Of a stretch of 64,000 nucleotides of DNA, positions 43,353-56,326 are shown one piece after another (position 1 is the first letter of the stretch; each line of letters begins with the position of its first letter). The DNA is from Acidisoma cellulosilyticum (GTDB lineage: Bacteria; Pseudomonadota; Alphaproteobacteria; Acetobacterales; Acetobacteraceae): positions 62,001 to 126,000 of the forward strand of contig NZ_JAESVA010000011.1 of assembly GCF_020621385.1 (NCBI RefSeq), in the 5' to 3' direction. A program made the translations under genes and the position numbers. Below the pieces are notes generated by a model that saw nothing but the letters and a program-made list of their open reading frames with translations, was not told the origin of the DNA and ran no database searches.

Positions 43353-43469
43353 CGCGGATCCCGGTCAGATGGAATCATCTGTCCGGGTGAAGATGCTCGC
43401 AAAAACAATAAACCAGAGCGGCAGCTGTCAGCGTAAGCGAACAGGAAAAGCTCTAGGGTCGCCCTTTCT

Positions 43470-44465
43470 TTACCGGGGCAATGCCACAAGATCGATATGG
43501 TCGGTTTCGCGCTCCAGAATGACGGTCATGATCCTGTCAACGTCCCGGCCACAGGGGTTAAGAGTGCCATCCGGCTCCACGATCGAAAGGTCGTAGTCCA
43601 GGGCCGTGATCCATTCCAAATATCCCTTGCCCGTTATGCCGGAGATTCCCGGCATCATTGATGGGCCAAATTCAGTGACGATCACCGGGCGGTTGCGTCT
43701 GATCGTCTCTATGCCACCGAGCAGAGCGTTGTATTCTGCCCCCTCGACATCGACTTTGATAAAATCCACGCGATCTTGCTCGCCGAGGAGTGCGTCCAAG
43801 CGGACGCAAGCCACCGTTTCCGCGTCCAATAACTGTCTGACATCTGCGGGTAAACCGGATGTCGTTCCGTTGGAATGCGAGGTGTTCAGGATAAGAAGTC
43901 CGGTCTCCCGCCCTGCGGCAGTTTGCACAATCCGCACATTCTCAAAGCCGTTTGCTCGCCGGCTGGCTTCGATCAGTCGGACGTTTCGTGGATTAGGTTC
44001 AATAGCCAGGACGCGTCCGGTTGGCCCGACAAGCGCAGCCGACAGCATCGTGAAATAACCAATATTGGCGCCGATATCCAAGACGCTCATGCCTTCCTTA
44101 AGGACGGACTGAAAGACATGAGCGACCTCACGCTCGTAATTGTCCTCGCGCACGTATCGTCCGACAGAGGCATCGTCGGATGACGAGTAGATCGAGAATT
44201 CTGCCAGGCGTGTGAGCACGACATCGTCTGACAAAGCGGAATGGCCAAGCCGCCGCCGCGCGAATTCGAGACTCGTGAGATAGCTTGCGACGATGCTCGA
44301 AAGCTCCTCTCCGGCGCGGCTTGAATGACCGCGCCACTCCTCCTGATTGGGCATGCGACCGAGCAGAAGCCGAAAGCAGGCGAGGATGTCAGACTCCGTA
44401 GCGGTACTGCTGTACGGAAATTCCCATGGCGCAGGCTCGGTCGACCGCGCGCCGCGCTTTCTCAT
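43470..44465 (-). CDS. FkbM-family methyltransferase with DUF4214-like N-terminus
   Basis: About 331 residues if ATG 44465 is used; an in-frame extension to 44540 exists and neither start has a clear ribosome binding site. Residues about 20-75 resemble a DUF4214 unit (FRLLLGRMPNQEEW then ASYLTSLEFARRR). The rest is a class I SAM methyltransferase of the FkbM type: SVLDIGANIGYFTMLSAAL, RVLAIEPNPRNVRLIEAS, then VDFIKVDVEGAEYNALLGG. FkbM enzymes usually O-methylate sugars in glycans. It is divergent from the giant FkbM-GT4 gene across 210 bases. Confidence 0.8.
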   Translation of the reverse strand: MRKRGARSTEPAPWEFPYSSTATESDILACFRLLLGRMPNQEEWRGHSSRAGEELSSIVASYLTSLEFARRRLGHSALSDDVVLTRLAEFSIYSSSDDASVGRYVREDNYEREVAHVFQSVLKEGMSVLDIGANIGYFTMLSAALVGPTGRVLAIEPNPRNVRLIEASRRANGFENVRIVQTAAGRETGLLILNTSHSNGTTSGLPADVRQLLDAETVACVRLDALLGEQDRVDFIKVDVEGAEYNALLGGIETIRRNRPVIVTEFGPSMMPGISGITGKGYLEWITALDYDLSIVEPDGTLNPCGRDVDRIMTVILERETDHIDLVALPR

Positions 44466-44675
44466 GAAGGGCAATCGGATAGCACCTGCTCCATTTTGGA
44501 ACGGATTGTCACATAAACTGGTCCTATGCCAGCTAACCAAACTTGTCGAGTGCTGCTTGGCACCATCAGGCGCGTCCCGGGTAAGGTGCCGCTCCGGCCT
44601 TGCATGGGCTCAAGGACATCGGCAATCTGGCCCGGATTGGGCCCCCCTCGAAGTCCCAGTCACGGGAGGCTAGTC

Positions 44676-47600
44676 GTGACGTTTGTGTCTTACGCCCAGA
44701 ATTTTGAAGACGTGATGCTTTGGCGAGCATTATCGGGTGTCGAGAGGGGCTTCTACATCGATGTCGGAGCGGCTCATCCCGATATCGATTCTGTAACGCG
44801 CGCTTTCTATGATCGGGGCTGGACGGGACTTAACATCGAACCGACCGCCGAATACAGCCTCCGCTTGACCGCAGCGCGTCCGCGTGATCGCAATCTTCGC
44901 TTGGCAGTCGGCGAGCATCCGGGCCGCGCCACATTTTTTGTTGTGGACGGCACCGGCCTGTCCACGCTCGACGCTTCAGCCGTTGCCAGCTTGCAGGCCG
45001 CCGGAATGGAGGTTCGACGTGACGAGGTCGAAGTCGCAACGCTCCGTGATCTCTGGCTGCAATACGCCCCCGCAGAGGTGCATTTTCTAAAGATCGACGT
45101 TGAAGGGGCGGAACGCGCGGTACTGGCTGGTGCCGACTTTCATAAATGCCGGCCTTGGATCGTCATCGTCGAAGCCACGGCGCCGATGTCCACCGTTGAG
45201 ACCCACAAGGACTGGGAGCCGCTTCTCCTGCAGAACGGCTATGGTTTTGTCTGGTTCGATGGCCTGAACCGGTTTTACGTCGCAGACGAGAGGCGCGATC
45301 AGCTCGCGCCGGCGTTTCGGACGCCGCCCAATGTTTTTGATGATTTCATTCGGGCCGGCGATAGCGAATGGGCGCGGCGCATTCATCAGGCTGAAACCCG
45401 CGTGACGGCGCTTCAAGAACGCGCTGTGCTTGCGGAAACGCGCATAGAACGAGAGGTCGCTGCAGCCGAGACACAGATCAAACGACGTGACGTGGAGATC
45501 GTGAATCTGCGCGCATCATTGCGTGCCGAAGAGCAGAAGCTGGCGGCGGCGCAGGCTGCCGCAGAGGCGGCTGAGGCTGCCGCGGCGACGGCTCAGGGGC
45601 AAGCGATCGCGCAGTCCAATAGAGCGGAGTCGGATTCGGAAAGGGCATCGATCTATCAAAGGCGCGAGGCCGAAGCCCGCGCGGCGTTCGAGGCGATCCG
45701 CAGTAGCACGTCATGGCGCGTCACAGCGCCGTTGCGCAAACTGCGCTCGAAAGCGGCATCGCCCGGCCCAGTTCTGAGCGAGCCATTAGCCGTGCTGCCC
45801 CCGGCTGTTCTCGCCTTGCCACACGAGCCTGCTGTGGCGTTACCCATCACGCTGCCGGCGCTGCCGCCGCCACCACCGCAGTCATTTCTTGGGCAGAACC
45901 GGCGCGTCGTCCATCAGTTCCATTCCGGCTCGGCGGTGGGAGACGCGATCACGAATGCCATGTTCCTGACGCGCCGACATCTGCGCGCCATGGGCTACGA
46001 GAGCGATATCTTCGTCGAACATCGCGATGTGAACCTGGCCGCGGAACTGCGGCTCATGGCCGAACTGCCGATCCATGATCGCTATGTGCTGATCGTCCGC
46101 TATTCGATGGGGTTCGACGCGTTTGGCCAGATTGCCAGCCTGGCTGCGCCCAAAATTCTGCTCTATCACAACATCACCCCTCCTCAGTTCTTCGAGGGGA
46201 TTCCTTCCTTGCAACACTATACCGCGCTCGGTCGCGCGCAATTGCCCGAGTGGCGCAGCCGCGTCGTGACATCTCTCGCGGATAGCGACTACAATGCCAT
46301 CGAGTTGCGCAATCTGGGCTTCGATCCCGTTCAGACCTGCAATCTGTTGCTTGATATTGATGCGATCGCTGCACGTGCGGCCCTTCACAAGGCGCCGAAA
46401 GGCGATATTTTCACCATTCTATTTGTCGGCCGCGTCTGCGCGTCTAAGGCACAGGCCGATCTTGTCGAGGTCTATGCGGCCTTTCGCGCGCGCTTCGCCA
46501 AGCCCTCGCGCCTTGTCATTGTCGGTCGGCACGGTGGGGTCGAGGACGCCTATGTCACAGACGTCAAGGCGCGCATCGCCGCTCATGGGATGACCGATGA
46601 TGTGCTGCTCACCGGTCTGATTTCGGATGAGGAGCGGGACCGCTGGTACGCGGCAGCGGATGTCTATCTGTCGATGAGCCTGCATGAGGGTTTCGGCGTG
46701 CCGCTGGCCGAGGCGATGGTCTTTGACCTTCCTGTGCTGGCGCGGCCGGCGGGGGCTGTGCCCTATACTCTCTGTGGCACGGCTGGCCTTCTTGAGGACG
46801 ACAGCGCTGACGCAGTCGCGACCAGGCTGATCGATTTGGCGGAAGATACCGATTGCCGCCGCAATATGCTTGCGCGGCAGCAATTGGCCTTGCGGCAATT
46901 CGCGCTGGATCAGCAGAAGCCGGCCCTGTTGCAGGCGCTGGCGGCTGCGGGCGCCGCGCCGCCGGCCGTGCCGGAAGCGCGAACACTTCTGCTCGCCAAC
47001 GCAAACTTCGTCGTGACCGGGCATGTGAACGGCAGCTACAGTCTGGCGTCTATCAATCGCGGCCTTGCGCTTACCCTGGAGGAGGCGAAAGGCGGTTCGG
47101 TTCGGCTATTGCCTGTCGAGGGCGCGCCGACCGATGGGCTGACGCAAGTGCCGGCGGCGGAGATGGTGGCGCTGACCGATCTGATGCGGAGACCGAAATC
47201 GGGGACCGGGCCTGAGATCGTCATCAGCCAGCACTATCCCGTCTTCGTTCCGCCCGATGCCGGTGACTTGCTGCTCGCCCTCTTCTTCTGGGAAGAGTCT
47301 GTCATCCCTGCGGCGACTATTGCTGTCCTGAACGCCTCGTTCCGTGGCGTTCTTGCGCCGTCGCATTTTGTGGCGAAGGTGCTTCTCGATTCCGGCTTGA
47401 CGATCCCGCTGCGTGTGGTCGGCTACGCGCCCCGCCTGGACTCTTTCCGCGCAATCGGTGCCGCGCACGCCGTCCGCGACGCGGGGCCCTTTACCTTTCT
47501 CCATGTCTCATCGGGGTTTCCGCGCAAAGGCGTCGATGTGCTGTTGGCGAGTTATGCGGACGCATTCCAGGCGCAAGACAATGTCCACCTGATCATCAAG

Positions 47601-49210
47601 ACCTTTCCCAACCCGCACAACGAGGTCGCGTCGCAAATCGCGGACCTGCAGGCGGCAAATCCAGATCTCGCTCAGATTACCCTGCTCGATCGGGATATGG
47701 ATGAGACGGATCTTTTGGAGCTCTATCGCAGCGCCAATGCCATGGTTCTGCCGACGCGCGGTGAAGGTTTCAATCTGCCCGCCGCCGAGGCGATTGCCGC
47801 GGGCTTGCCGGTGATCGTTACCGGGTTTGGCGGCCATATGGATTTCTGCGGAGCGGATCGCGCGCGTTTGATCGACTATCGCTTCGACCGCTCCGGCAGC
47901 CATCTTGCAAAGTCGGGCTCGGTCTGGGCGGAGCCCGACGCCTCTGATCTCACGCAAGCGCTGCAAGAGGCGTTCCGCAAAGGGCCGGTGGCGGCAAAAG
48001 CGGCCGCCCTCGACGATACGGATGCTTTTGCCCGCAGGGTGGCAAGCGCTTCCGTGGACATCCTCATGAATCCGCCGCCGCCGCCGATGCGGCTTGGTTG
48101 GATGTCAAGCTACGATGTCCGCTGTGGAATTGCCGAGTATTCACGGCACCTCATAGAGGCCCTCCCGGCCTCGGATCGGATCGGATCTGTCACCATCTTC
48201 GCAGATAAGAGGACAAGCGCTCAATCCCTCACCGACAACGGCCATAAGGTGATGGCAAGCTGGACACTCGGTCTTCCGGACGGCATCAGGCCAATCGAAC
48301 ATGCCATTGCATCCGATGACCCACATGTTCTCGTCATCCAGCATCAGCCCGGATTGTTTCAATGGCAGGAACTGGCGAAGCTTGTTTCTTCCGCAGCTTT
48401 GCGCGCCCGGATCGTTGTCCTGGTGCTTCATTCGACGACGCGCATTTGGGACATTCCGGAAGAGCTGCGGCCGCCGGTAATCGCTGCTTTGAACAGCATC
48501 GCACGTGTTATTGTGCATACATTGGATGACCTCAACCAGTTAAAGAAACTGGGTCTGATTGAAAACGTGACGCTATTGGCACACGGTGCGCGGGTGCCGG
48601 AATCCGAACCGACGCCGGCACGCGCAATCACCCGTAGCTCATTCCCCGTGATCGGGTGCTATGGCTTTTTTCTGCCGGACAAAGGCATCCCGCAGCTTAT
48701 TGAGGCTATCGCGTTGCTGCGCTCGGAATATCCAAGCATCAGGCTCCGCCTTGTCAACGCCGATTACGGGATACCGGAGTCAGCCGCGCAAATCGCTCTG
48801 TGCAGGGCATTGGCGGAGAGCAAGGGTCTCGCCGATGCGGTCGAGTTCCATACGGACTTTCTTCCCCATGCCGAGTCACTCAGCCTACTGGCCGGATGCG
48901 ATGTTGTGGCACTGCCCTACCAAACATCGAAGGAAGCATCCAGCGCCGCGCTCAGAACCGCACTTGGCGCCGGCGCTCCGGTTGTGGTGACCCCCTTGGG
49001 GCTATTCAACGAGGCCGCCTCGGCGGTGGCTCGTCTTGGTGGCACAGATACCGCGAGCATCGCCGAAGGCATTGGCCTCCTATTGGAAGACCAAGAGCGA
49101 CGTGGCGCGCTGAAACGTGATGCCCGCACATGGCTTGAGGAGCGTGCTTGGCCTTCGGTCGCTCTGAAATTTCAAAACATGCTGTTGGGTTTACACGTCC
49201 AAAAGCAGAT

Positions 49211-49223
<13 letters not shown>
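44676..49223 (+). CDS. Four-part glycan enzyme: FkbM methyltransferase, coiled coil, three GT4 glycosyltransferase modules
   Basis: 1515 residues from GTG 44676, six bases after GGGAGG. Residues 1-205 are an FkbM methyltransferase (GFYIDVGAAHPDIDSV, VHFLKIDVEGAERAVLAG). About 236-340 is an Ala/Glu-rich coiled coil, followed by a Pro/Ala linker. Three GT-B/GT4 modules come next. The first (about 406-760) has LHEGFGVPLAEAMVFDLPV near 668. The second (about 775-1130) has TRGEGFNLPAAEAIAAGLPV near 1026. The third (about 1138-1505) ends in PYQTSKEASSAALRTALGAG. The first two have the E-x7-E-type donor motif; the third is less canonical. It may build and cap a short glycan. Confidence 0.85.
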
Positions 49224-51114
<1,891 letters not shown>

Positions 51115-51413
51115 TCAAGGTTCGCCCCGTTCCTGATACTCTGATACCCGGTTCCGTCTTGATGGCAAGAGGCAAGCCTCTCATTGAGGTAGGGCAAAGT
51201 CGTCCTGCTTCGTCGCGGCGCGGCGATCGCCTGTCGCGCTGCATCTGCTTCAGCTTTGCGGGCGTTAATCTAAATTGGATTTGCCACGATACTGGGGGAG
51301 GGCCGATCACGTTGATGGAGGAGCCGAAGCCATGTATCCCTCTGTCATTGAGCTCTCTCCAAGTTTTGCTGCTTTGCAACAGGGATGGGGGCAAGCTAGA
51401 AGACGGGGTTATA

Positions 51414-54400
51414 ATGTCTAGCATTAAGCGCATAATTTCTGGACCAGCGAAGAAGCTGCATACAGCGGTCAGGGTTATACGTCATCAACGCGCTGATTTG
51501 CTGCCCTTGTTGGGCAGAAACCTCCGCCCCGCGCGCACCGCACGAATCCTGAAGCTGAACGCTGAAATCACCAAGCTGGCCCAGGATATCGGTGGTTCAT
51601 ATGTCGGGAATTCAAGCCCCACAGTCTCAGCCGTTCCGGATTCAAAGGCGGTTGTGGTCTCCATAATCATTACGACGAGCGGCGATGAACCAGCCTATCT
51701 ACTTGATACAATCGAAAGCCTTCGGTGGCAAAGTTCTCAGAACTGGGAAGCCATTGTTTGTGTCATAAAGGAAGGACAGGACGGCAAGCGATGGAATCGC
51801 CTTCGCTCGATACGGCCGCTTTGGTCGGGCGCTCGGGTTGTTCGTCTACCGGGGGTATCGACGTCGCGTGGGTCCGCTCTTCAGAGCGCCGTGAAACAAG
51901 CAAAAGGCGCTTTCACGATTGTACTCGACGCAGGCGATCTGCTTTCCAAAGATGCCATTGCTATCCTCCTCGACCAGATAGCAAGCTACCCAGATTCGGT
52001 GATGATCTATGGTGATGAAGCTAGCCGCGTGACTGGGGGGGAGCCGATCAATCTAATTGCCAAGCCGGGCTGGTCGCCGGAAAGGCTCGCGAGCTACAAC
52101 TACTTTGGCCGTCCATCGGCCTTGAGGCGAGAGTCGATCCTAGCCGCAGGTGGCTATGCCGGCGATCTAGGGCTGGCGACTGAGTGGGACATGGCGCTCA
52201 GGCTCGCACGTCCCTTCGCTGAGACCGCAAACGCCCGAGGCATCAGGCATATTCCAAGCGTCCTCTGCCATCGCATCCATGACAACGATCGTCCATCACC
52301 GGAGGACGCGCGATCAGTGCAATTCCGCCTGACCGCAGAGCGCCACTGGTCGCGACAGGCGATCAAGGCTGACATCAAAACCTCGCCTCATGGCGTCCAG
52401 CTTGCGACTTGGCCGATCACGCGGCCGCCGCTCGTCTCAGTGATCTTGGCGGACCCTCATGACGCAAGAGCTTTGGGTCGTTTTTGCCTTAAGATGACGC
52501 AGGTTGTCACCGCTGCACCTATCCAAATCGTTATTGTCGATCCTGGGCGGCAGGAACCGGAATGTCATGCTCTCTATCGCACCATCGAAGCGGCGGGCGG
52601 AGCGGTGGTCCAGTCCACACCAGACAGGGGCTATTATCATGCTTGCAACGTCGGTGCGGCTGCCGCGCGAGGTGAGCTTTTGCTGTTCCTGCGGCTTGGC
52701 GTTGAATTCCAGACGCTAGACTGGCTCGCAGAACTCGTTCGGCACGCGATCCGACCTGGCGTTGGTGTGGTGGCTCCAAGATTTGAACCGCTTGATGATG
52801 GGCGGTTCGGCGCCCCAGAAAATCCGATTTATTTCTCTGGCCCATGCCAGATCATCAGACGAAATGTCTTTAACCGTATCGGCGGATATGATGAACGATT
52901 CCAATTGATGCATGGCGACGCCGCGTTGAGTTTGAGTGCCAGTACGTTTGGATATCGCAATATACAGGTAGAACCGTCATTAGCTTGGGACGATAAATTC
53001 CAAATTCAGAATATCGAAGTTGATGATACATCTATTCTGACGTCCCAGATGGATGCGCTCGGAATCGGCGGTCTTAGGCCCTATGCGATCGGGCCAGGGG
53101 CGGCGGGCAGTTCTCAGCAGAACGGTCCACATCAATCATGCGATCTGCCGACGAGGTCTCGGACTCTGGACCTGAACAATGATCGCGAGATGAGCTGCAG
53201 TGTGGGACGGCCAATCACTGAAATCGTCGTCGAGGCTGATGGGGATCTTCGTATCACCGACATTTCGGCAGCCGCCCGCTTTATAATTACGCTGCTAAGA
53301 CGTCGCGTTTCACTTCGACAGCGTTTTCCGATGGCACTGTCAGATGGAGCAAATGGCGCGTTCTGCCGCTGGTTGACCGACGATGACGAGGCGTCTTTTG
53401 GTCTCGAACCGGAGGAAAAGGCAATAATTCTTGGCGCCTTTGAGGCGGATTTGTCAAAGAAAGGGCGCCAAGTAGCCTTTTATAGCGAGGCTTTACGAGC
53501 ATCCTCTCCGCTCTTTCTTTTACCAGAAGGAAGGGGTGCTTTGGCGACTATTCTTTTTGCCGCTGTCGATTCTCGTGTTTTGACGCTTGAGGAAGTCTGG
53601 TGGACAATGCTTCAGTCAGCTGAATCTATTGGCTCAGAAATGATTCAGACTTGGCTTTACACACCGGACTGGCAGAGTAAATTTCCTGCGGGCCTTAATG
53701 TAGCGGGAAAAGGGCCCGTTTCTCGCTGGATCCGTGATCGGTTCAATACATCTGCAAGCTATGTCGATGAGCTTTCATGGCCATTATCAACCAGACAGCT
53801 AACCAATGAGTCGGATCGATTGATCGAGGAGGAGAATGAGCCATCGATCAATTCGACGATTGAAGGGGTCAATATTCTTGCTCATTTTACCTATCCGTCT
53901 GGACTGCGCGTGTCAGCGGAAAATATCGCCGATAGTCTGAGAAGCCAGAACGTCCCGTTATCCTTACGAAACGTGCCGGTTAACCTGTCTTGGGATGAGC
54001 CGGAATTCGAACGATATAGCGGGGTCGAAAGCTATGACTTGTCCATCATTCACGTTCAGCCCGAACCCTACTTCGCCGATGTTTTTACGCGGGCAGGTAT
54101 AAGCGAACGCTCTCCAATGACCTATCGCATTGGCTATTGGTATTGGGAATCGGAGGATATCCCTGAGGCCTGGGACTTGGCCGCGTCCAAATGCGACGAA
54201 CTCTGGACAGCCACATCTTTCGTAAGTGATGCATTGAAGTCTCGCTATGCGAAACCGGTTCATATTTTGCCGCCTGGTTTCCAAATTCCCGAATTCCGTA
54301 TGAGTTCAAGATCGCACTTCGGATTGCCCGAAGGACCTTTCATGTTCCTGTTTATGTTTCATATGACGAGCGCGATCGAGCGCAAGAACCCGCTTGGTCT

Positions 54401-54944
54401 AATCGCGGCATTCCGCGCTGCCTTCGATCCGAAAGATGATGTCATGCTCGTCATCAAGACGACATTCGGTAACGACCATCCGACGCAGCTTGCCGGCCTT
54501 CGTGCGGCGGCAGCAGGTTTCCCAATCTACATCATCGATGATGTTTACGATCGTAGCGATACGCTTAGTCTTATGAGCATATGCGATTGTTACATCTCCC
54601 TGCATCGTAGCGAGGGCCTGGGACTGACAATGATCGAAGCGATGCTTTTGGGCAAACCGTCAATCGCTACCGGTTATTCCGGGAATGTCGACTTCATGAA
54701 TGACAGTAATAGCCTCCTCGTAGACCATCGTGTCGTGACATTGGATCGTGATATCCCTAATTATCGTCGCGGTTTGCGATGGGCCCAGCCATCAATCGAT
54801 CATGCTATCGTTCATATGCGCTATGTTTTCGACAATCGAGACGCAGCGCATGATCTTGGCTTGCGCGGGCAAGCAGACCTGCAGACCAGGATGAGCCATC
54901 ATCAAGCGGGTTCCGCCATGGTTCGGCGTCTTGCGGCGCTGTGA
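51414..54944 (+). CDS. Multi-domain glycosyltransferase (two GT2-like and one GT4 module)
   Basis: 1176 residues from ATG 51414; an open extension to 51159 is not protein-like. Residues about 80-300 are a GT2 fold (VVVSIIITTSGDEPAYLLD; FTIVLDAGDLLSKDA supplies the acidic motif). About 325-520 is a second GT2-like domain (PLVSVILADPH, GGYDERFQLMHGD). A middle helical region without a clear family follows. About 800-1176 is GT4-like, with LHRSEGLGLTMIEAMLLGKP. It is less GC-rich and uses more A/T-ending codons than its neighbours. With gmd-rmd adjacent, it may polymerise rhamnose-containing glycan. Confidence 0.8.
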   Translation: MSSIKRIISGPAKKLHTAVRVIRHQRADLLPLLGRNLRPARTARILKLNAEITKLAQDIGGSYVGNSSPTVSAVPDSKAVVVSIIITTSGDEPAYLLDTIESLRWQSSQNWEAIVCVIKEGQDGKRWNRLRSIRPLWSGARVVRLPGVSTSRGSALQSAVKQAKGAFTIVLDAGDLLSKDAIAILLDQIASYPDSVMIYGDEASRVTGGEPINLIAKPGWSPERLASYNYFGRPSALRRESILAAGGYAGDLGLATEWDMALRLARPFAETANARGIRHIPSVLCHRIHDNDRPSPEDARSVQFRLTAERHWSRQAIKADIKTSPHGVQLATWPITRPPLVSVILADPHDARALGRFCLKMTQVVTAAPIQIVIVDPGRQEPECHALYRTIEAAGGAVVQSTPDRGYYHACNVGAAAARGELLLFLRLGVEFQTLDWLAELVRHAIRPGVGVVAPRFEPLDDGRFGAPENPIYFSGPCQIIRRNVFNRIGGYDERFQLMHGDAALSLSASTFGYRNIQVEPSLAWDDKFQIQNIEVDDTSILTSQMDALGIGGLRPYAIGPGAAGSSQQNGPHQSCDLPTRSRTLDLNNDREMSCSVGRPITEIVVEADGDLRITDISAAARFIITLLRRRVSLRQRFPMALSDGANGAFCRWLTDDDEASFGLEPEEKAIILGAFEADLSKKGRQVAFYSEALRASSPLFLLPEGRGALATILFAAVDSRVLTLEEVWWTMLQSAESIGSEMIQTWLYTPDWQSKFPAGLNVAGKGPVSRWIRDRFNTSASYVDELSWPLSTRQLTNESDRLIEEENEPSINSTIEGVNILAHFTYPSGLRVSAENIADSLRSQNVPLSLRNVPVNLSWDEPEFERYSGVESYDLSIIHVQPEPYFADVFTRAGISERSPMTYRIGYWYWESEDIPEAWDLAASKCDELWTATSFVSDALKSRYAKPVHILPPGFQIPEFRMSSRSHFGLPEGPFMFLFMFHMTSAIERKNPLGLIAAFRAAFDPKDDVMLVIKTTFGNDHPTQLAGLRAAAAGFPIYIIDDVYDRSDTLSLMSICDCYISLHRSEGLGLTMIEAMLLGKPSIATGYSGNVDFMNDSNSLLVDHRVVTLDRDIPNYRRGLRWAQPSIDHAIVHMRYVFDNRDAAHDLGLRGQADLQTRMSHHQAGSAMVRRLAAL

Positions 54945-54983
54945 GTTGTAATCGCGAGAGGTAAGATTGCGCGATGAAAAATC

Positions 54984-55796
54984 GTGCAGCTTGTAGAACA
55001 TGAGAGGATCAAGGAAATTAACGATGGCACCGTGAGTGCAATTTCTCCCGACTCGTTATACGTCATCTTGCTGGCGCCTTTCGTTGGCAGTTTCCTTGGT
55101 GTCCTGATAAAGCGGCTGCCGAAGCGGCTGCCGGTCGCCTTTGACCGGTCACGCTGCGATGATTGCAATCATATATTGGGGCCGCTTGATCTCGTTCCGC
55201 TGATCAGCTTTGTTGCCCTTCGCGGAAAATGCCGGTTTTGTAGCGCGCCGATAGGACTGTTTTACGTCTCGATCGAACTCGCGGCGCTCACGATTGCCGT
55301 GATCGCAATCGCGATGAGCGTCGATCCGGCAGTGATGTGGTTTGGATGCGTCCTGGGTTGGGCGCTTTTGGCCCTTGCCTGGATCGACTGGGGATACATG
55401 ATCCTGCCGGACGTCCTGACCTTGCCGCTTATCCTACTGGGGCTTTTCGCGACATATTGGCTCGACCCGGGCGATATCACGGATCATGCATTGGCCGCGG
55501 CCTTCGGTTACCTGGCCTTTCGCGCTATCGCTGTCCTCTACCGTCGGATTCGTGGTCGGGACGGTTTGGGTGAAGGTGACGCCAAGCTGATGGCGGCAGC
55601 CGGCTCCTGGGTCGGCATTGGACCTCTGCCTTACATTCTGATCGGCGGCGCTGTTTTGACTTTAGCGGCGGCCGCCTTGAAGTCTTGGTGGTCGCGTCAA
55701 TCTATCGAGCCTAGGATGCGGCTTCCCCTCGGCGCTGGCCTGTGTCTGGCTTTGTGGATTGTATGGGTCTTTGCGAGCAGCTCTATAATGCGTTGA
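54984..55796 (+). CDS. gspO: Prepilin peptidase / type IV leader peptidase
   Basis: 270 residues, about eight membrane segments. It removes the leaders of GspG-K and N-methylates the new N-terminal Phe. The zinc-type tetracysteine is present (CDDCNHILGPL and CRFCSAPIG). The two catalytic aspartates lie in AWIDWGYMILPDVLTLPL and GEGDAKLMAAAGSWVG. The start is uncertain: GTG 54984 is used here, and a GTG at 55032 would also give a complete protein. It is separated from the T2SS genes by the glycan block but is the only such peptidase in the window. Confidence 0.92.
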   Translation: MQLVEHERIKEINDGTVSAISPDSLYVILLAPFVGSFLGVLIKRLPKRLPVAFDRSRCDDCNHILGPLDLVPLISFVALRGKCRFCSAPIGLFYVSIELAALTIAVIAIAMSVDPAVMWFGCVLGWALLALAWIDWGYMILPDVLTLPLILLGLFATYWLDPGDITDHALAAAFGYLAFRAIAVLYRRIRGRDGLGEGDAKLMAAAGSWVGIGPLPYILIGGAVLTLAAAALKSWWSRQSIEPRMRLPLGAGLCLALWIVWVFASSSIMR

Positions 55797-56326
55797 TGCG
55801 AGGGTTTCAGTCCTATGTGTTTGCTGCCAACATTTGATGGAGTGGATCAAGCCGGAATCTTTTAGGCTCACTTGTCCAGCATTGTCTGACCCGACAGGCG
55901 CGAGACGGAAATCATGCCGCTGGCACCTGAAATACGGTGCTTGGGGGCAGCGTTGAGCATGGCCTTGTTGTTTGGCGGTTGAACCATGGAGAAGCCACCG
56001 CCCGCGAGGGCAATGCGCCAGGCGATGTCAAAATCCGACGGATGCAGTGGCAACAAGCGCAGCAGCAGAAAGGCGATGCTGACGACGAGCATGCCGAGTG
56101 ATGTGAGTAACGCCGCCGGATAGCGGTCTGCCATGCGGCCGACCAGGGGCGCCGTCACCACGATTGCGATGGGCCAGGCCGTCATGATCAATCCGGTTTC
56201 CACAGGACCGCGATGACTTCGACAAGCCATCGTCGGACGAAAGCAAAAGCGCAGGCGCAACTGACGTCATAGCGGTCTTACAGAGAAAGGCGGCTGTATG
56301 GCGATCTTTTGGCCCGCAGCGGCCAA
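55797..56326. other. Gap holding a decayed MFS gene
   Basis: About 530 bases between two genes. Most of it is covered by the MFS remnant (separate entry). The remaining ~70 bases on the left and ~130 on the right show no gene or clear hairpin. Confidence 0.5.
55868..56190 (-). pseudogene. MFS drug-efflux transporter fragment (EmrB/QacA type)
   Basis: Minus-strand reading gives ETGLIMTAWPIAIVVTAPLV then GRMADRYPAALLTSLGMLVV and GGGFSMVQPPNNKAMLNAAP. These are consecutive parts of the second half of a 14-TM MFS exporter. About 110 of some 480 residues are left and both ends are missing. Confidence 0.72.
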
